From Nitrospirota bacterium (GTDB lineage Bacteria; Nitrospirota; Thermodesulfovibrionia; Thermodesulfovibrionales; JdFR-86): a DNA stretch of 10,313 nucleotides. The notes below the pieces were generated by a model. The model was given only the letters and a program-made list of their open reading frames with translations. It was not told the origin of the DNA and searched no databases. The translations under genes and the position numbers were made by a program. The stretch covers positions 1 through 10,313 of the forward strand of contig DAOUWH010000035.1 of NCBI GenBank assembly GCA_030667205.1, read 5' to 3'. How positions within the stretch are numbered: position 1 is the stretch's first letter; every line of letters starts with the position of its first letter. Of this stretch, positions 1-5,895 are shown piece by piece.

Positions 1-170
1 CAGAACAGGCCAGAAAGGCCTTTTAAGGTATGAATGGAACGGAAAATGGCGTTTATCGATTCGTGGTCTATCACCAGGCAGGAGATTTCCTGTATCTCAA
101 GAATGAGCCTTCAGGCTTACTCGAGTATATATTCGCACTCGGCAACGAAATCGCTCTCTGAGGACTTCAT
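1..170 (-). pseudogene. cheA: CheA-type histidine kinase, N-terminal Hpt domain with two in-frame stops; continues past the window's left edge
   Basis: CheA phosphorylates response regulators from a histidine in an N-terminal Hpt domain. Reading leftward from ATG 170-168, the frame gives MKSSESDFVAECEYILE, then TAA (119-117), Ala, TGA (113-111), then RLILEIQEISCL, and later INAIFRSIHTLKGLSGLF up to the edge. The second part is a clear Hpt core: His47 in HTLKG is the expected phosphorylation site, at almost the same residue number as in E. coli CheA (His48). The first part fits the first Hpt helix in the same frame, so spacing is intact and only about five codons are disturbed. In another frame those codons read SLKA, which fits the helix pattern better, so two compensating 2-base indels are also possible. 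The ATG overlaps the TGA of the receiver gene upstream (ATGA), implying translational coupling. The domain call is fairly firm. CheA rather than another Hpt protein, and true pseudogene rather than sequence error, are inferences. Confidence 0.62.
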
Positions 171-535
171 AGGTCAAACAGTTCTTTAAGAAGTTCCCGT
201 AGGTCGTTCGGCTTGAACGGCTTCGTAATATATGCATTTGCACCGAGGGCCACGCCCCGCTTTTTGTCTTCCTCGCTTCTTTCCGTACTGATAATAATAA
301 TGGGAATGTTTACGTAGCGCTCGTCTTTCCTTATAAAATTAATGAGCTCAAGGCCGTTGATGTCCGGCATGTTTATGTCGGTAACCACGAGGTCCAGTTC
401 ATGTGCCGGCAGCTGTTTTAAGGCCTCAAACCCCGAGGTGGCCTCCACGGTTTCAAGCTCATCGAAATCCTCGATGATTGCCCTTATCATGGAGCGGGTC
501 GTCGCCGAGTCTTCAACAATCAGTACGGTCTTCAC
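167..535 (-). CDS. Single-domain CheY-like response regulator (receiver domain only)
   Basis: A 122-residue protein that is one receiver domain with no output domain, so it should act by binding a partner protein after phosphorylation by a histidine kinase. All signature residues are present: acidic pair Glu8-Asp9 in VLIVEDS, phospho-acceptor Asp53 in VVTDINMPDINGLE, Ser83 in the IIIISTE strand end, Tyr102 as the switch aromatic, and Lys105 in TKPFKP. The start is GTG at 535-533. An in-frame TGA three codons upstream (544-542) rules out a longer form, and GAGG at 543-540 is a short-spaced ribosome binding site. The stop overlaps the ATG of the CheA-like gene that follows, so the two form a kinase/regulator pair. 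It may be a chemotaxis CheY or a regulator for another Che-like pathway; sequence alone does not separate these. Confidence 0.93.
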   Translation of the reverse strand: MKTVLIVEDSATTRSMIRAIIEDFDELETVEATSGFEALKQLPAHELDLVVTDINMPDINGLELINFIRKDERYVNIPIIIISTERSEEDKKRGVALGANAYITKPFKPNDLRELLKELFDL

Positions 536-600
536 TGGGCCTCACAGGATTTGTTTTGCGAACTTACTCATTTTAACAAATAGAATAATAAAAGTCATCA

Positions 601-628
601 ATTATAGTGCCCTCCCCGTGCCGGACAT
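601..628 (-). promoter_or_regulatory. Possible sigma70 promoter for the response regulator/CheA pair
   Basis: Read on the minus strand, 606-601 is a perfect TATAAT. The best hexamer at a usual distance is ATGTCC (628-623, 16-base spacer), which matches only three of six positions of TTGACA. It would give a leader of roughly 60 bases before the GTG start at 535. The -10 box is convincing and the -35 box is weak. Confidence 0.35.
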
Positions 629-666
629 CTCTTGTTGAGCTTTTATCCGGATGTCACGGGGTTTTT
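614..666 (+). terminator. Imperfect inverted repeat with a T run, terminator-like on the plus strand
   Basis: CCCCGT (614-619) pairs with ACGGGG (656-661), and GACATC (624-629) pairs with GATGTC (650-655), with a four-base bulge on the left and a loop of about 20 bases. An alternative pairing uses CCCCGTG with CACGGGG plus CCGG with CCGG. The repeat is followed at once by TTTTT (662-666). That is terminator-like for rightward transcription, yet no rightward gene lies upstream in the window. It may block readthrough into nuo, or the repeat may instead be a protein-binding site close to the regulator's promoter. Confidence 0.35.
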
Positions 667-677
667 CACAGTCTTTA

Positions 678-718
678 TGCCCCTTTCATGCCGGCGAAAC
701 ACCGGAATTAAACGGGCA
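678..718. repeat. Nested inverted repeat in the nuo upstream region
   Basis: TGCCC (678-682) pairs with GGGCA (714-718), and inside it CCGG (691-694) pairs with CCGG (702-705). The two 8-base internal spacers are the same length, so the arrangement is symmetric. It lies about 50 to 90 bases upstream of the first nuo promoter and could be an operator or activator site. No known regulator motif is recognised and the arms are short, so chance is possible. Confidence 0.25.
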
Positions 719-767
719 GGCAGCCTTTGCGGACTGTAATCCATAGTAATTGCAGTTATAAAGAAGG

Positions 768-796
768 CTGAAAACCGCGATTTTCGTGCCTATAAT
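768..796 (+). promoter_or_regulatory. Upstream sigma70-like promoter for the nuo operon (P1)
   Basis: CTGAAA (768-773, four of six matches to TTGACA), a 17-base spacer, and a perfect TATAAT (791-796). The predicted start point is near 803. The transcript would carry a 5' leader of about 40 to 60 bases, in which no convincing ribosome binding site precedes nuoA. Confidence 0.5.
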
Positions 797-826
797 TCCC
801 GGTTATGAGCCCATTAATAGTAATAA

Positions 827-855
827 TTAACAATTCTTGTTCCAATGCGTATAAT
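827..855 (+). promoter_or_regulatory. Downstream sigma70-like promoter for the nuo operon (P2), nearly consensus
   Basis: TTAACA (827-832, five of six matches), exactly 17 bases, then TATAAT (850-855, six of six). This is the best promoter match in the window. Seven bases (AACGGGG) separate the -10 box from the ATG at 863, so transcription would begin at or next to that ATG. The earlier ATG at 845 lies inside the promoter spacer and could not be translated from this transcript. Confidence 0.6.
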
Positions 856-862
856 AACGGGG

Positions 863-1234
863 ATGCCCGGACAGTATATTCCATCAGATTATCTGCCGAT
901 ACTCATCTTTATGATGATAGCTACGGCCTTCGGCCTGGGCACCCTGGTTGTGTGCTCGATCTTCAGGCCACGCAGGACCTACGCCGAAAAACTCACCCCC
1001 TACGAATCGGGCAACCCCCCCATAGGAGAACCGAGGATGAGGTTCTCCGTAAAGTTTTATATCATTGCAATGCTGTTTGTGGTGTTTGACGTTGAGGTCG
1101 TCTTCCTTTATCCATGGGCGGTGGTGTTCGACAAGATCGGGCTTTTCGCATACGTCGAGATGATGCTCTTTATATTTATCCTTCTTGTCGGTTATATTTA
1201 CGCCTGGAAGAAGGACGCGTTCACATGGGACTGA
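863..1234 (+). CDS. nuoA: NADH-quinone oxidoreductase subunit A
   Basis: Small membrane subunit at the junction between the Q module and the membrane arm of complex I; its long loop helps shape the quinone cavity. From the ATG at 863 it has 123 residues, close to the usual length. Three transmembrane helices are visible at about 11-33, 62-82 and 90-112. The conserved loop with YESGNPPIGE is at about 47-57, and FDVEVVFLYPW is in the second helix. Position 49 is serine where many homologues have cysteine (YECG), a common variant. An in-frame ATG at 845 would add six residues (MRIITG), but 863 gives the family-like start MPGQYIPSDYLP and fits the P2 promoter. Neither ATG has a properly spaced Shine-Dalgarno sequence: GGGG directly abuts 863. 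First gene of the operon. Confidence 0.95.
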   Translation: MPGQYIPSDYLPILIFMMIATAFGLGTLVVCSIFRPRRTYAEKLTPYESGNPPIGEPRMRFSVKFYIIAMLFVVFDVEVVFLYPWAVVFDKIGLFAYVEMMLFIFILLVGYIYAWKKDAFTWD

Positions 1235-1240
1235 AAGGAG
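1234..1240 (+). promoter_or_regulatory. Ribosome binding site for nuoB
   Basis: AAAGGAG overlaps the last base of the nuoA stop codon and lies 10 bases before the ATG at 1251. It supports that start over an in-frame codon further upstream inside nuoA (1185). Confidence 0.7.
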
Positions 1241-1250
1241 TGCCAAGCGG

Positions 1251-1769
1251 ATGGTTTTGGACAATACGGGCGTAGTTGAAATAGAGGAAGGCATCAAGGT
1301 AGTACCCGGGGCCAACTCGATAATCACGACTATCGACAAGGTGGTCAACTGGAGCAGGCTGTCCTCCATCTGGCCGATGACCTTCGGCCTGGCGTGCTGC
1401 GCGATAGAGATGATGACCGCAGGCTCGGCACACTACGACCTTGACAGGTTCGGGATTATATTCAGGGGATCCCCCAGGCAGTCCGACGTCCTTATAATAG
1501 CCGGGACTGTGACCAAGAAGATGGCGCCGGTCCTCAGGCGTGTTTACGACCAGATGCCCGAGCCCAGGTACGTGATGGCGATGGGCTCGTGCGCATGCTC
1601 GGGCGGGGTTTTCAACACCTACAGCACGGTGCAGGGAGGCGACGCCTTCCTGCCGGTAGACGTATACGTGCCGGGATGTCCGCCGAGGCCAGAGGCCCTG
1701 ATGGACGGGTTCCTCAGGCTTCAGGACAAGATTAGAAAGGAGTACTTCCGGTGGAGCCGCTTCAGATAG
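1251..1769 (+). CDS. nuoB: NADH-quinone oxidoreductase subunit B (N2 iron-sulfur subunit)
   Basis: Holds the terminal [4Fe-4S] cluster N2, which passes electrons to quinone at the interface with NuoD. The four expected cysteine ligands are present: the adjacent pair Cys49-Cys50 in FGLACCAIEMM, Cys114 in MGSCACSGG and Cys143 in YVPGCPPRPEA, with spacing as in characterised homologues. Cys116 in the SCACSGG motif is extra compared with E. coli (SCANSGG). The protein has 172 residues from ATG 1251. The frame is open back to 1185, but that would overlap the end of nuoA by about 50 bases, and the Shine-Dalgarno at 1234-1240 favours 1251. Its last 19 bases overlap the start of nuoC. Confidence 0.96.
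   Translation: MVLDNTGVVEIEEGIKVVPGANSIITTIDKVVNWSRLSSIWPMTFGLACCAIEMMTAGSAHYDLDRFGIIFRGSPRQSDVLIIAGTVTKKMAPVLRRVYDQMPEPRYVMAMGSCACSGGVFNTYSTVQGGDAFLPVDVYVPGCPPRPEALMDGFLRLQDKIRKEYFRWSRFR
1736..1742 (+). promoter_or_regulatory. Ribosome binding site for nuoC, inside the nuoB coding sequence
   Basis: AAAGGAG lies 8 bases before the GTG at 1751. It decides the nuoC start, because no ATG in that frame lies close by and nuoB is still being translated here. Confidence 0.75.
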
Positions 1770-2290
1770 CCGACAAAATCAAGGAAAAGTTCCCCGAGGC
1801 CGTTGTCTCGGCAAGCGAGTACAGGGGACAGGCCGCGGTCGTCCTTAAAAAGGAAAGCATCCTTGGTGTCGCCGGGTGGCTCCACGACGAGCCCGACATG
1901 TCGATGGACTTATTGAAAGACCTCTGCGGCGTGGACTATTTCGGAAAGAAAGAGCCGAGGTTCGAGGTCGTATACCATCTTTATTCGATAAAGCACAGGC
2001 ACATGATAAGGCTAAAGGCCCAGGTCCCCGAAGACGACCCGAAAATCCAGAGCGTAATGCCCGTATGGAAGGGCGCCGACTGGCACGAGCGGGAGTGCTT
2101 CGACATGTTCGGGATAGAGTTCGAGGGGCACCCCGACCTCAGGCGAGTGCTGCTTCCGGAGGATTGGGAGGGCCACCCCCTGAGAAAGGACTACCCGCTC
2201 GAAGGCCCCGGCCCCGATAAGGAATGGCCTGCTTACAAGGAAGTCCTCGACAAGGCAAAGCGCTTCAAGGAGTTCGAATGGAACAGGTAG
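1751..2290 (+). CDS. nuoC: NADH-quinone oxidoreductase subunit C (30 kDa subunit)
   Basis: Peripheral-arm subunit that packs against NuoD and supports the Q module; it carries no cofactor. It has 179 residues and starts with GTG. The family signature runs from about residue 108 to 149: GADWHERECFDMFGI, then HPDLRRVLLPEDWEG and HPLRKDYP. It is a separate gene, not fused to nuoD as in E. coli (nuoCD). It overlaps nuoB by 19 bases and nuoD by 13 bases, so the three genes are probably translated in a coupled way and in similar amounts. The N-terminal region (1-70) is less conserved, as is usual for the family. Confidence 0.95.
   Translation: MEPLQIADKIKEKFPEAVVSASEYRGQAAVVLKKESILGVAGWLHDEPDMSMDLLKDLCGVDYFGKKEPRFEVVYHLYSIKHRHMIRLKAQVPEDDPKIQSVMPVWKGADWHERECFDMFGIEFEGHPDLRRVLLPEDWEGHPLRKDYPLEGPGPDKEWPAYKEVLDKAKRFKEFEWNR
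2267..2272 (+). promoter_or_regulatory. Ribosome binding site for nuoD, inside the nuoC coding sequence
   Basis: AAGGAG is 5 bases before the ATG at 2278. It selects this start over an earlier in-frame ATG at 2224, which would produce a non-family N-terminal extension. Confidence 0.75.
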
Positions 2291-3477
2291 ACAAGGAAAC
2301 CTCGGCGCGCGAAGAGCTGACGCTGAGCTTGGGCCCCCAGCACCCGGCCACACACGGCGTGCTGAAGCTGGTGCTCGAGCTCGAGGGCGAGACCGTAGCG
2401 AAATGCACCCCCCACGTGGGCTACCTGCACAGGGGAGTGGAAAAGCTCGGGGAGAACAGGACGTACCTTTCCGCGCTGCCCCTTACCGACAGGCTCGACT
2501 ACGTGGCCTCCATGTCGTACAACGTAGGCTACGTGGTGGCGGTGGAAAGGCTCCTCGGAGTGGAGCCCCCCGAGAGGGCCAAATTTATACGGACGATGGT
2601 GTCCGAGATGGCCAGGATATCGAGCCACCTCCTGTGGCTCGCCACCCACGCCCTGGATATCGGCGCAATGACCGTTTTCCTCTATGCCTTCAGGGAGAGG
2701 GAATGGATTAACGACCTGTTCGAGATGCTCTGCGGGGCAAGGCTCACCGTTAGCTACCCGAGGATCGGCGGCGTCAGAAACGACGTCTCGCAGGAGTTCC
2801 TCGACAGCCTCTGGAAGTTCACCGAGGAGTTCCCCGGAAGGCTGCTGGAGTACGAGACCCTCATCGACCAGAACCGCATATGGCTCAAGAGGACAATAGG
2901 CATCGGCGTGGTCTCGGCGGAGGATGCCGCGAACCTCGGCCTCACCGGCCCCATGATAAGGGGCTCCGGCGTACCCTACGACCTGAGGAAGTTCGCCCCC
3001 TACGACGCATACGACCAGGTCGAATTCGATGTCCCCACCGGCACTAACGGCGACACCTACGACCGCTACCGCGTGAGGATGGAGGAGTTCAGACAGTCCA
3101 ACGGGATTGTCAGGCAGTGCATAGAGAAGCTCCCGCCCGGCCCGGTGATGGCGCCCGACGCGCCGAAGTTCACCCTGCCCCCGAAGGAAAAGGTGATGGA
3201 GGATATGGAAGCCCTGATACACCACTTCGTGCTGGTAACAAAGGGGCCCATAACCGCCCCGGAGGGCGAGACATACTCCGCCATTGAAGCGCCGAAAGGA
3301 GAGCTCGGCTTTTTCTTTATAAGCGACGGCTCGGGAACCCCCTACAGGATGCGCATAAGGACGCCGTCCTACGTCCATGCCCTGGCGCTTCCGTATCTTA
3401 CCGAGGGCTCGTTCGTAGCCGACGTAATCGCGGTAATAGGTACCGCGGACCTGGTGCTCGGGGAGGTTGACAGGTAA
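2278..3477 (+). CDS. nuoD: NADH-quinone oxidoreductase subunit D (49 kDa subunit)
   Basis: With NuoB, forms the quinone reduction site. It has 399 residues, typical for the family. The HPATHG loop carries His26 and the helix RLDYV carries Tyr75. Their 49-residue separation equals that of the quinone-head-group His and Tyr in the bovine and Thermus enzymes. Other hallmarks are VGYLHRGVEKL, FLYAFREREWI, YPRIGGV and the terminal DLVLGEVDR. The positions where group 4 NiFe hydrogenases have CxxC pairs are occupied by VGYLHRG and by the Cys-free C-terminus, so it cannot bind a NiFe centre and is a complex I subunit. It overlaps nuoC by 13 bases. Three bases separate its first stop base from nuoH's start, so nuoE, F and G are not inserted here. 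Confidence 0.97.
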   Translation: MEQVDKETSAREELTLSLGPQHPATHGVLKLVLELEGETVAKCTPHVGYLHRGVEKLGENRTYLSALPLTDRLDYVASMSYNVGYVVAVERLLGVEPPERAKFIRTMVSEMARISSHLLWLATHALDIGAMTVFLYAFREREWINDLFEMLCGARLTVSYPRIGGVRNDVSQEFLDSLWKFTEEFPGRLLEYETLIDQNRIWLKRTIGIGVVSAEDAANLGLTGPMIRGSGVPYDLRKFAPYDAYDQVEFDVPTGTNGDTYDRYRVRMEEFRQSNGIVRQCIEKLPPGPVMAPDAPKFTLPPKEKVMEDMEALIHHFVLVTKGPITAPEGETYSAIEAPKGELGFFFISDGSGTPYRMRIRTPSYVHALALPYLTEGSFVADVIAVIGTADLVLGEVDR

Positions 3478-3479
3478 TT

Positions 3480-4496
3480 ATGACAGGATTCCTTGAAACC
3501 ATGTTTTCTCCCGGCTCGGCAGACATGATATTAACTATCGGGACCATCGTCGTAAAGATAGCTATACTGATAGGCATCGTCCTGCTCCATGTGGCGTACG
3601 CGCCGTACTTCGAAAGAAAGGTCATCGGCCACATGCAGGTGCGGATGGGCCCCATGAGGGTAGGCCCCCACGGCCTGCTTCAGCCCATCGCGGACGGCTT
3701 AAAACTCTTCTTCAAGGAAGACATTATCCCCGCGCAGGCGGACAAGTCGATATTTTACATCTCGCCCGTCATATGCCTCTTTACGGCGATGTCGACGCTT
3801 GCCGTAATCCCGATATTCGGCGGCTTTGTAATCGCCAACATTAATATAGGAATACTTTTTGTGCTTGCCATGTCTTCGCTCGGGGCATACGGCATCGTTA
3901 TGAGCGGATGGTCGTCGAACTCAAAATACGCCTTCCTCGGGGGGCTGAGGTCCTCGGCGCAGGTGATAAGCTACGAGATAGCCATGGGCCTGAGCCTGGT
4001 GGGAGTAATAATAATGTCCGGCTCGCTCAACCTCACCGATATCGTAGCGGCGCAGGAGGCATATCCTTTAAAATCGTTCATAATCCCGCAGATAATCGGC
4101 TTTTTCGTGTTCTGCGTTGCCGCCATGGCCGAGACCAACAGGACGCCTTTCGACCTGCCCGAGGCCGAGAGCGAGCTGGTGGCGGGCTATTTCACGGAGT
4201 ACAGCGGCATGAGGTTCGCCCTCTTCTTCCTTGCCGAGTACATCGGCATGCTGCTTATGTGCGCGATTGCCGCCATATGTTTCCTCGGGGGCTGGAACGG
4301 GCCTTTCGAAGTGCCTTACATCCCGTTCTTCTGGCTCCTAGTGAAGGTTTACGCCTTTATGTTCATCTACTACTGGGTCAGGGCCACGGTGCCCAGATAC
4401 AGGTATGACCAGCTCATGAGCCTCGGATGGAAGCTCATGATACCGCTGGCACTGTTCAACGTCGTACTAACCGGAACCATAAAGATGCTGAGGTAA
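3480..4496 (+). CDS. nuoH: NADH-quinone oxidoreductase subunit H
   Basis: Membrane subunit that lines the quinone tunnel together with B and D and links quinone chemistry to the proton channels. It has 338 residues and about eight transmembrane helices. Two family signatures are clear: MGPMRVGPHGLLQPIADG followed by LKLFFKEDI at about 56-82, and AETNRTPFDLPEAESELV at about 217-234 followed by YFTEYSGMRF. Together they carry the conserved acidic and arginine residues of the quinone-side loops and E channel. The start ATG at 3480 is two bases after the nuoD stop, with AGG at 3472-3474 as a modest ribosome binding site, so translation is probably coupled to nuoD. Confidence 0.97.
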   Translation: MTGFLETMFSPGSADMILTIGTIVVKIAILIGIVLLHVAYAPYFERKVIGHMQVRMGPMRVGPHGLLQPIADGLKLFFKEDIIPAQADKSIFYISPVICLFTAMSTLAVIPIFGGFVIANINIGILFVLAMSSLGAYGIVMSGWSSNSKYAFLGGLRSSAQVISYEIAMGLSLVGVIIMSGSLNLTDIVAAQEAYPLKSFIIPQIIGFFVFCVAAMAETNRTPFDLPEAESELVAGYFTEYSGMRFALFFLAEYIGMLLMCAIAAICFLGGWNGPFEVPYIPFFWLLVKVYAFMFIYYWVRATVPRYRYDQLMSLGWKLMIPLALFNVVLTGTIKMLR

Positions 4497-4499
4497 AAG

Positions 4500-5069
4500 G
4501 TGACGTTTAAGTATCTGGTAAAAACGGTATTTCTCACGGAGATATTAAAGGCGATGGCCTTGACGTTTAAAGCCTTTATCTCCAAGCCCGTAACCCGGCA
4601 GTACCCCGAAGAGCCGCGCGAGGCGATGCCCGGCTTCAGGGGGATGCACGCCCTGGTCAGGGACAGCTCCACGGGCCGGGAAAAGTGCATAGCGTGCGGC
4701 CTCTGCGGGGCGATATGCCCGGCCCGCTGCATCCATATATATTCGGACGAGGACGAGGACGGCCGCAAGTTCGCCAAGCGCTACGAGCTAGACCTCCTGA
4801 GGTGCATCTACTGCTCCCTGTGCGTGGAGGCGTGCCCCGTGGGCGCTATCGCCATGACCGAGCACTACGAGTACTCCGACTACTCGCGAGATGCCTTCTA
4901 TATGACTAAAGAAAAACTCCTTGCCAATTGGGACAAATACATGTCGGGCAAGAAGGGCCAGGAATATTTTAAGAAATTCTACCACCCGCTGGCGGACGAC
5001 TTCGCCGAATACGAAGGGCAGGCGCTGTTCAGGGGGAAGGCCGCGGAAAGGACAAGGGATGCTGCCTGA
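4500..5069 (+). CDS. nuoI: NADH-quinone oxidoreductase subunit I (2 x [4Fe-4S] ferredoxin-like)
   Basis: Carries clusters N6a and N6b, which feed electrons to N2 in NuoB. It has 189 residues. The first CxxCxxCxxxCP motif has Cys63, 66, 69 and 73 (CIACGLCGAICP) and the second has Cys102, 105, 108 and 112 (CIYCSLCVEACP), so all eight ligands are present. The N-terminal amphipathic helix (about 3-27) that lies along the membrane is also visible. It starts with GTG at 4500, three bases after the nuoH stop, and only AGG at 4491-4493 could serve as ribosome binding site, so coupling to nuoH is likely. A later in-frame ATG at 4554 would remove most of the helix and is disfavoured. It overlaps nuoJ by 11 bases. 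Confidence 0.97.
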   Translation: MTFKYLVKTVFLTEILKAMALTFKAFISKPVTRQYPEEPREAMPGFRGMHALVRDSSTGREKCIACGLCGAICPARCIHIYSDEDEDGRKFAKRYELDLLRCIYCSLCVEACPVGAIAMTEHYEYSDYSRDAFYMTKEKLLANWDKYMSGKKGQEYFKKFYHPLADDFAEYEGQALFRGKAAERTRDAA

Positions 5070-5571
5070 ACTGTTTTTCTACTACAACGCGACCGTTATA
5101 ACCGTGCTTTCCGCCCTCGTCGTAACGAGGAGCAACCCGGTGCACAGCATCATGCTCATGCTGGTGATGTTCTTCCACATAGCCGCGCTTTATCTCTTCC
5201 TCAACGCCGAGTTCCTCGCGGCGATACAGATAATCGTATATGCGGGGGCGATACTTGTGCTGTTCCTCTTCGTAGTGCTTCTGCTGAACCTTAAAAAAGA
5301 ACTGGTGACACAGATTTTTATAGTGCGCTGGCCCCTGGGCCTTGTGGCGATGGCCGGGCTCCTGGTGCTGATGTTCGCGGGCATCAAGTCTTTTACTCTG
5401 GGCCCGACGGGAGACTTTACCATAGAGAAGATAGCAGGCGAGACCCACACGGCGGCAATCGGGACGGTGCTTTTTACGGAGTACATCGTCCCGTTCGAGG
5501 TGGCCTCCCTGGTGCTGCTTATCGCGATAATCGGAGCCATAGTGCTCGCTAAAAAACAGATCAAGACCTGA
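5059..5571 (+). CDS. nuoJ: NADH-quinone oxidoreductase subunit J
   Basis: Membrane subunit of five helices that takes part in the conformational coupling next to NuoK and NuoA. It has 170 residues. The conserved third helix has AEFLAAIQIIVYAGAI, with Glu51 and Tyr61; this region forms the mobile pi-bulge helix in solved structures. The ATG at 5059 follows AAAGGA (5047-5052) with a 6-base gap. The same frame is open back to 4921, but that upstream part lies inside nuoI and does not look like NuoJ, so it is excluded. The stop TGA is followed directly by the GGAG region used by nuoK. Confidence 0.95.
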   Translation: MLPELFFYYNATVITVLSALVVTRSNPVHSIMLMLVMFFHIAALYLFLNAEFLAAIQIIVYAGAILVLFLFVVLLLNLKKELVTQIFIVRWPLGLVAMAGLLVLMFAGIKSFTLGPTGDFTIEKIAGETHTAAIGTVLFTEYIVPFEVASLVLLIAIIGAIVLAKKQIKT

Positions 5572-5587
5572 GGAGATTTTTAGTATA

Positions 5588-5890
5588 ATGGTCGAGCTAC
5601 AGTGGTATTTATATCTTTCGGCGGCGGTCTTCACGATAGGCGTCTTCGGCTTCCTCACGAGGCGCAACATCATATTCATGTTCATATCCATCGAGCTGAT
5701 GCTCAACGGCGTGAACATAAGCCTCGTGTCCTTCAGCCACTACCTGCAGGACCCCAGGGGGCAGATACTCGCTTTCTTCGTAATCACGGTGGCCGCGGCA
5801 GAGGCCGCCATAGGGCTTGCGATAATCATCTCGGTCTTCCGCAACAAGGAGACCGTGTACGTTGACGAGATGACGGAGACGAAAGGATAG
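5588..5890 (+). CDS. nuoK: NADH-quinone oxidoreductase subunit K
   Basis: Small three-helix subunit, related to MrpC, that forms part of the central proton path. It has 100 residues, the standard size. The two essential membrane glutamates are Glu36 in SIELMLNGVN and Glu72 in AAAEAAIGLA, at the same residue numbers as in E. coli NuoK. The ribosome binding site GAGGAG (5570-5575) overlaps the nuoJ stop and sits 12 bases before the ATG, slightly longer than ideal. Sixteen bases separate it from nuoJ, and nuoL starts five bases after its stop. Confidence 0.97.
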   Translation: MVELQWYLYLSAAVFTIGVFGFLTRRNIIFMFISIELMLNGVNISLVSFSHYLQDPRGQILAFFVITVAAAEAAIGLAIIISVFRNKETVYVDEMTETKG

Positions 5891-5895
5891 ACCGC

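Noticed and set aside
542..571. Nine-codon frame (MSKFAKQIL) just upstream of and in frame with the response regulator
   Set aside because: It has no ribosome binding site and no attenuator-like structure, and the receiver domain starts normally at the GTG after it.
845..862. ATG at 845 as the nuoA start, adding MRIITG
   Set aside because: It lies inside the spacer of the best promoter, has no Shine-Dalgarno, and adds residues not expected in the family. It remains possible for transcripts from the upstream promoter.
805..1089. Open frame of 94 codons starting upstream of nuoA on the plus strand
   Set aside because: It overlaps nuoA in another frame, shows no protein-like pattern, and has no ribosome binding site; NuoA explains the stretch.
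2233..3378. Long leftward open frame of 381 codons opposite nuoD
   Set aside because: It is an antisense shadow of GC-rich nuoD codons; it is rich in His, Gly and Val runs and resembles no protein family.
4501..4570. Ten-base repeat TGACGTTTAA at 4501 and 4561, exactly 60 bases apart
   Set aside because: Both copies encode TFK in the amphipathic helix of NuoI; two short copies in coding sequence are best explained by codon coincidence.
4921..5058. Upstream extension of the nuoJ frame within nuoI
   Set aside because: The translation is basic and unlike NuoJ; the ATG at 5059 has its own ribosome binding site.
5584..5589. TATAAT across the nuoK start, as an internal promoter
   Set aside because: The hexamer 17 bases upstream (TCAAGA) matches only three of six positions and there is no extended -10, so it is probably chance.
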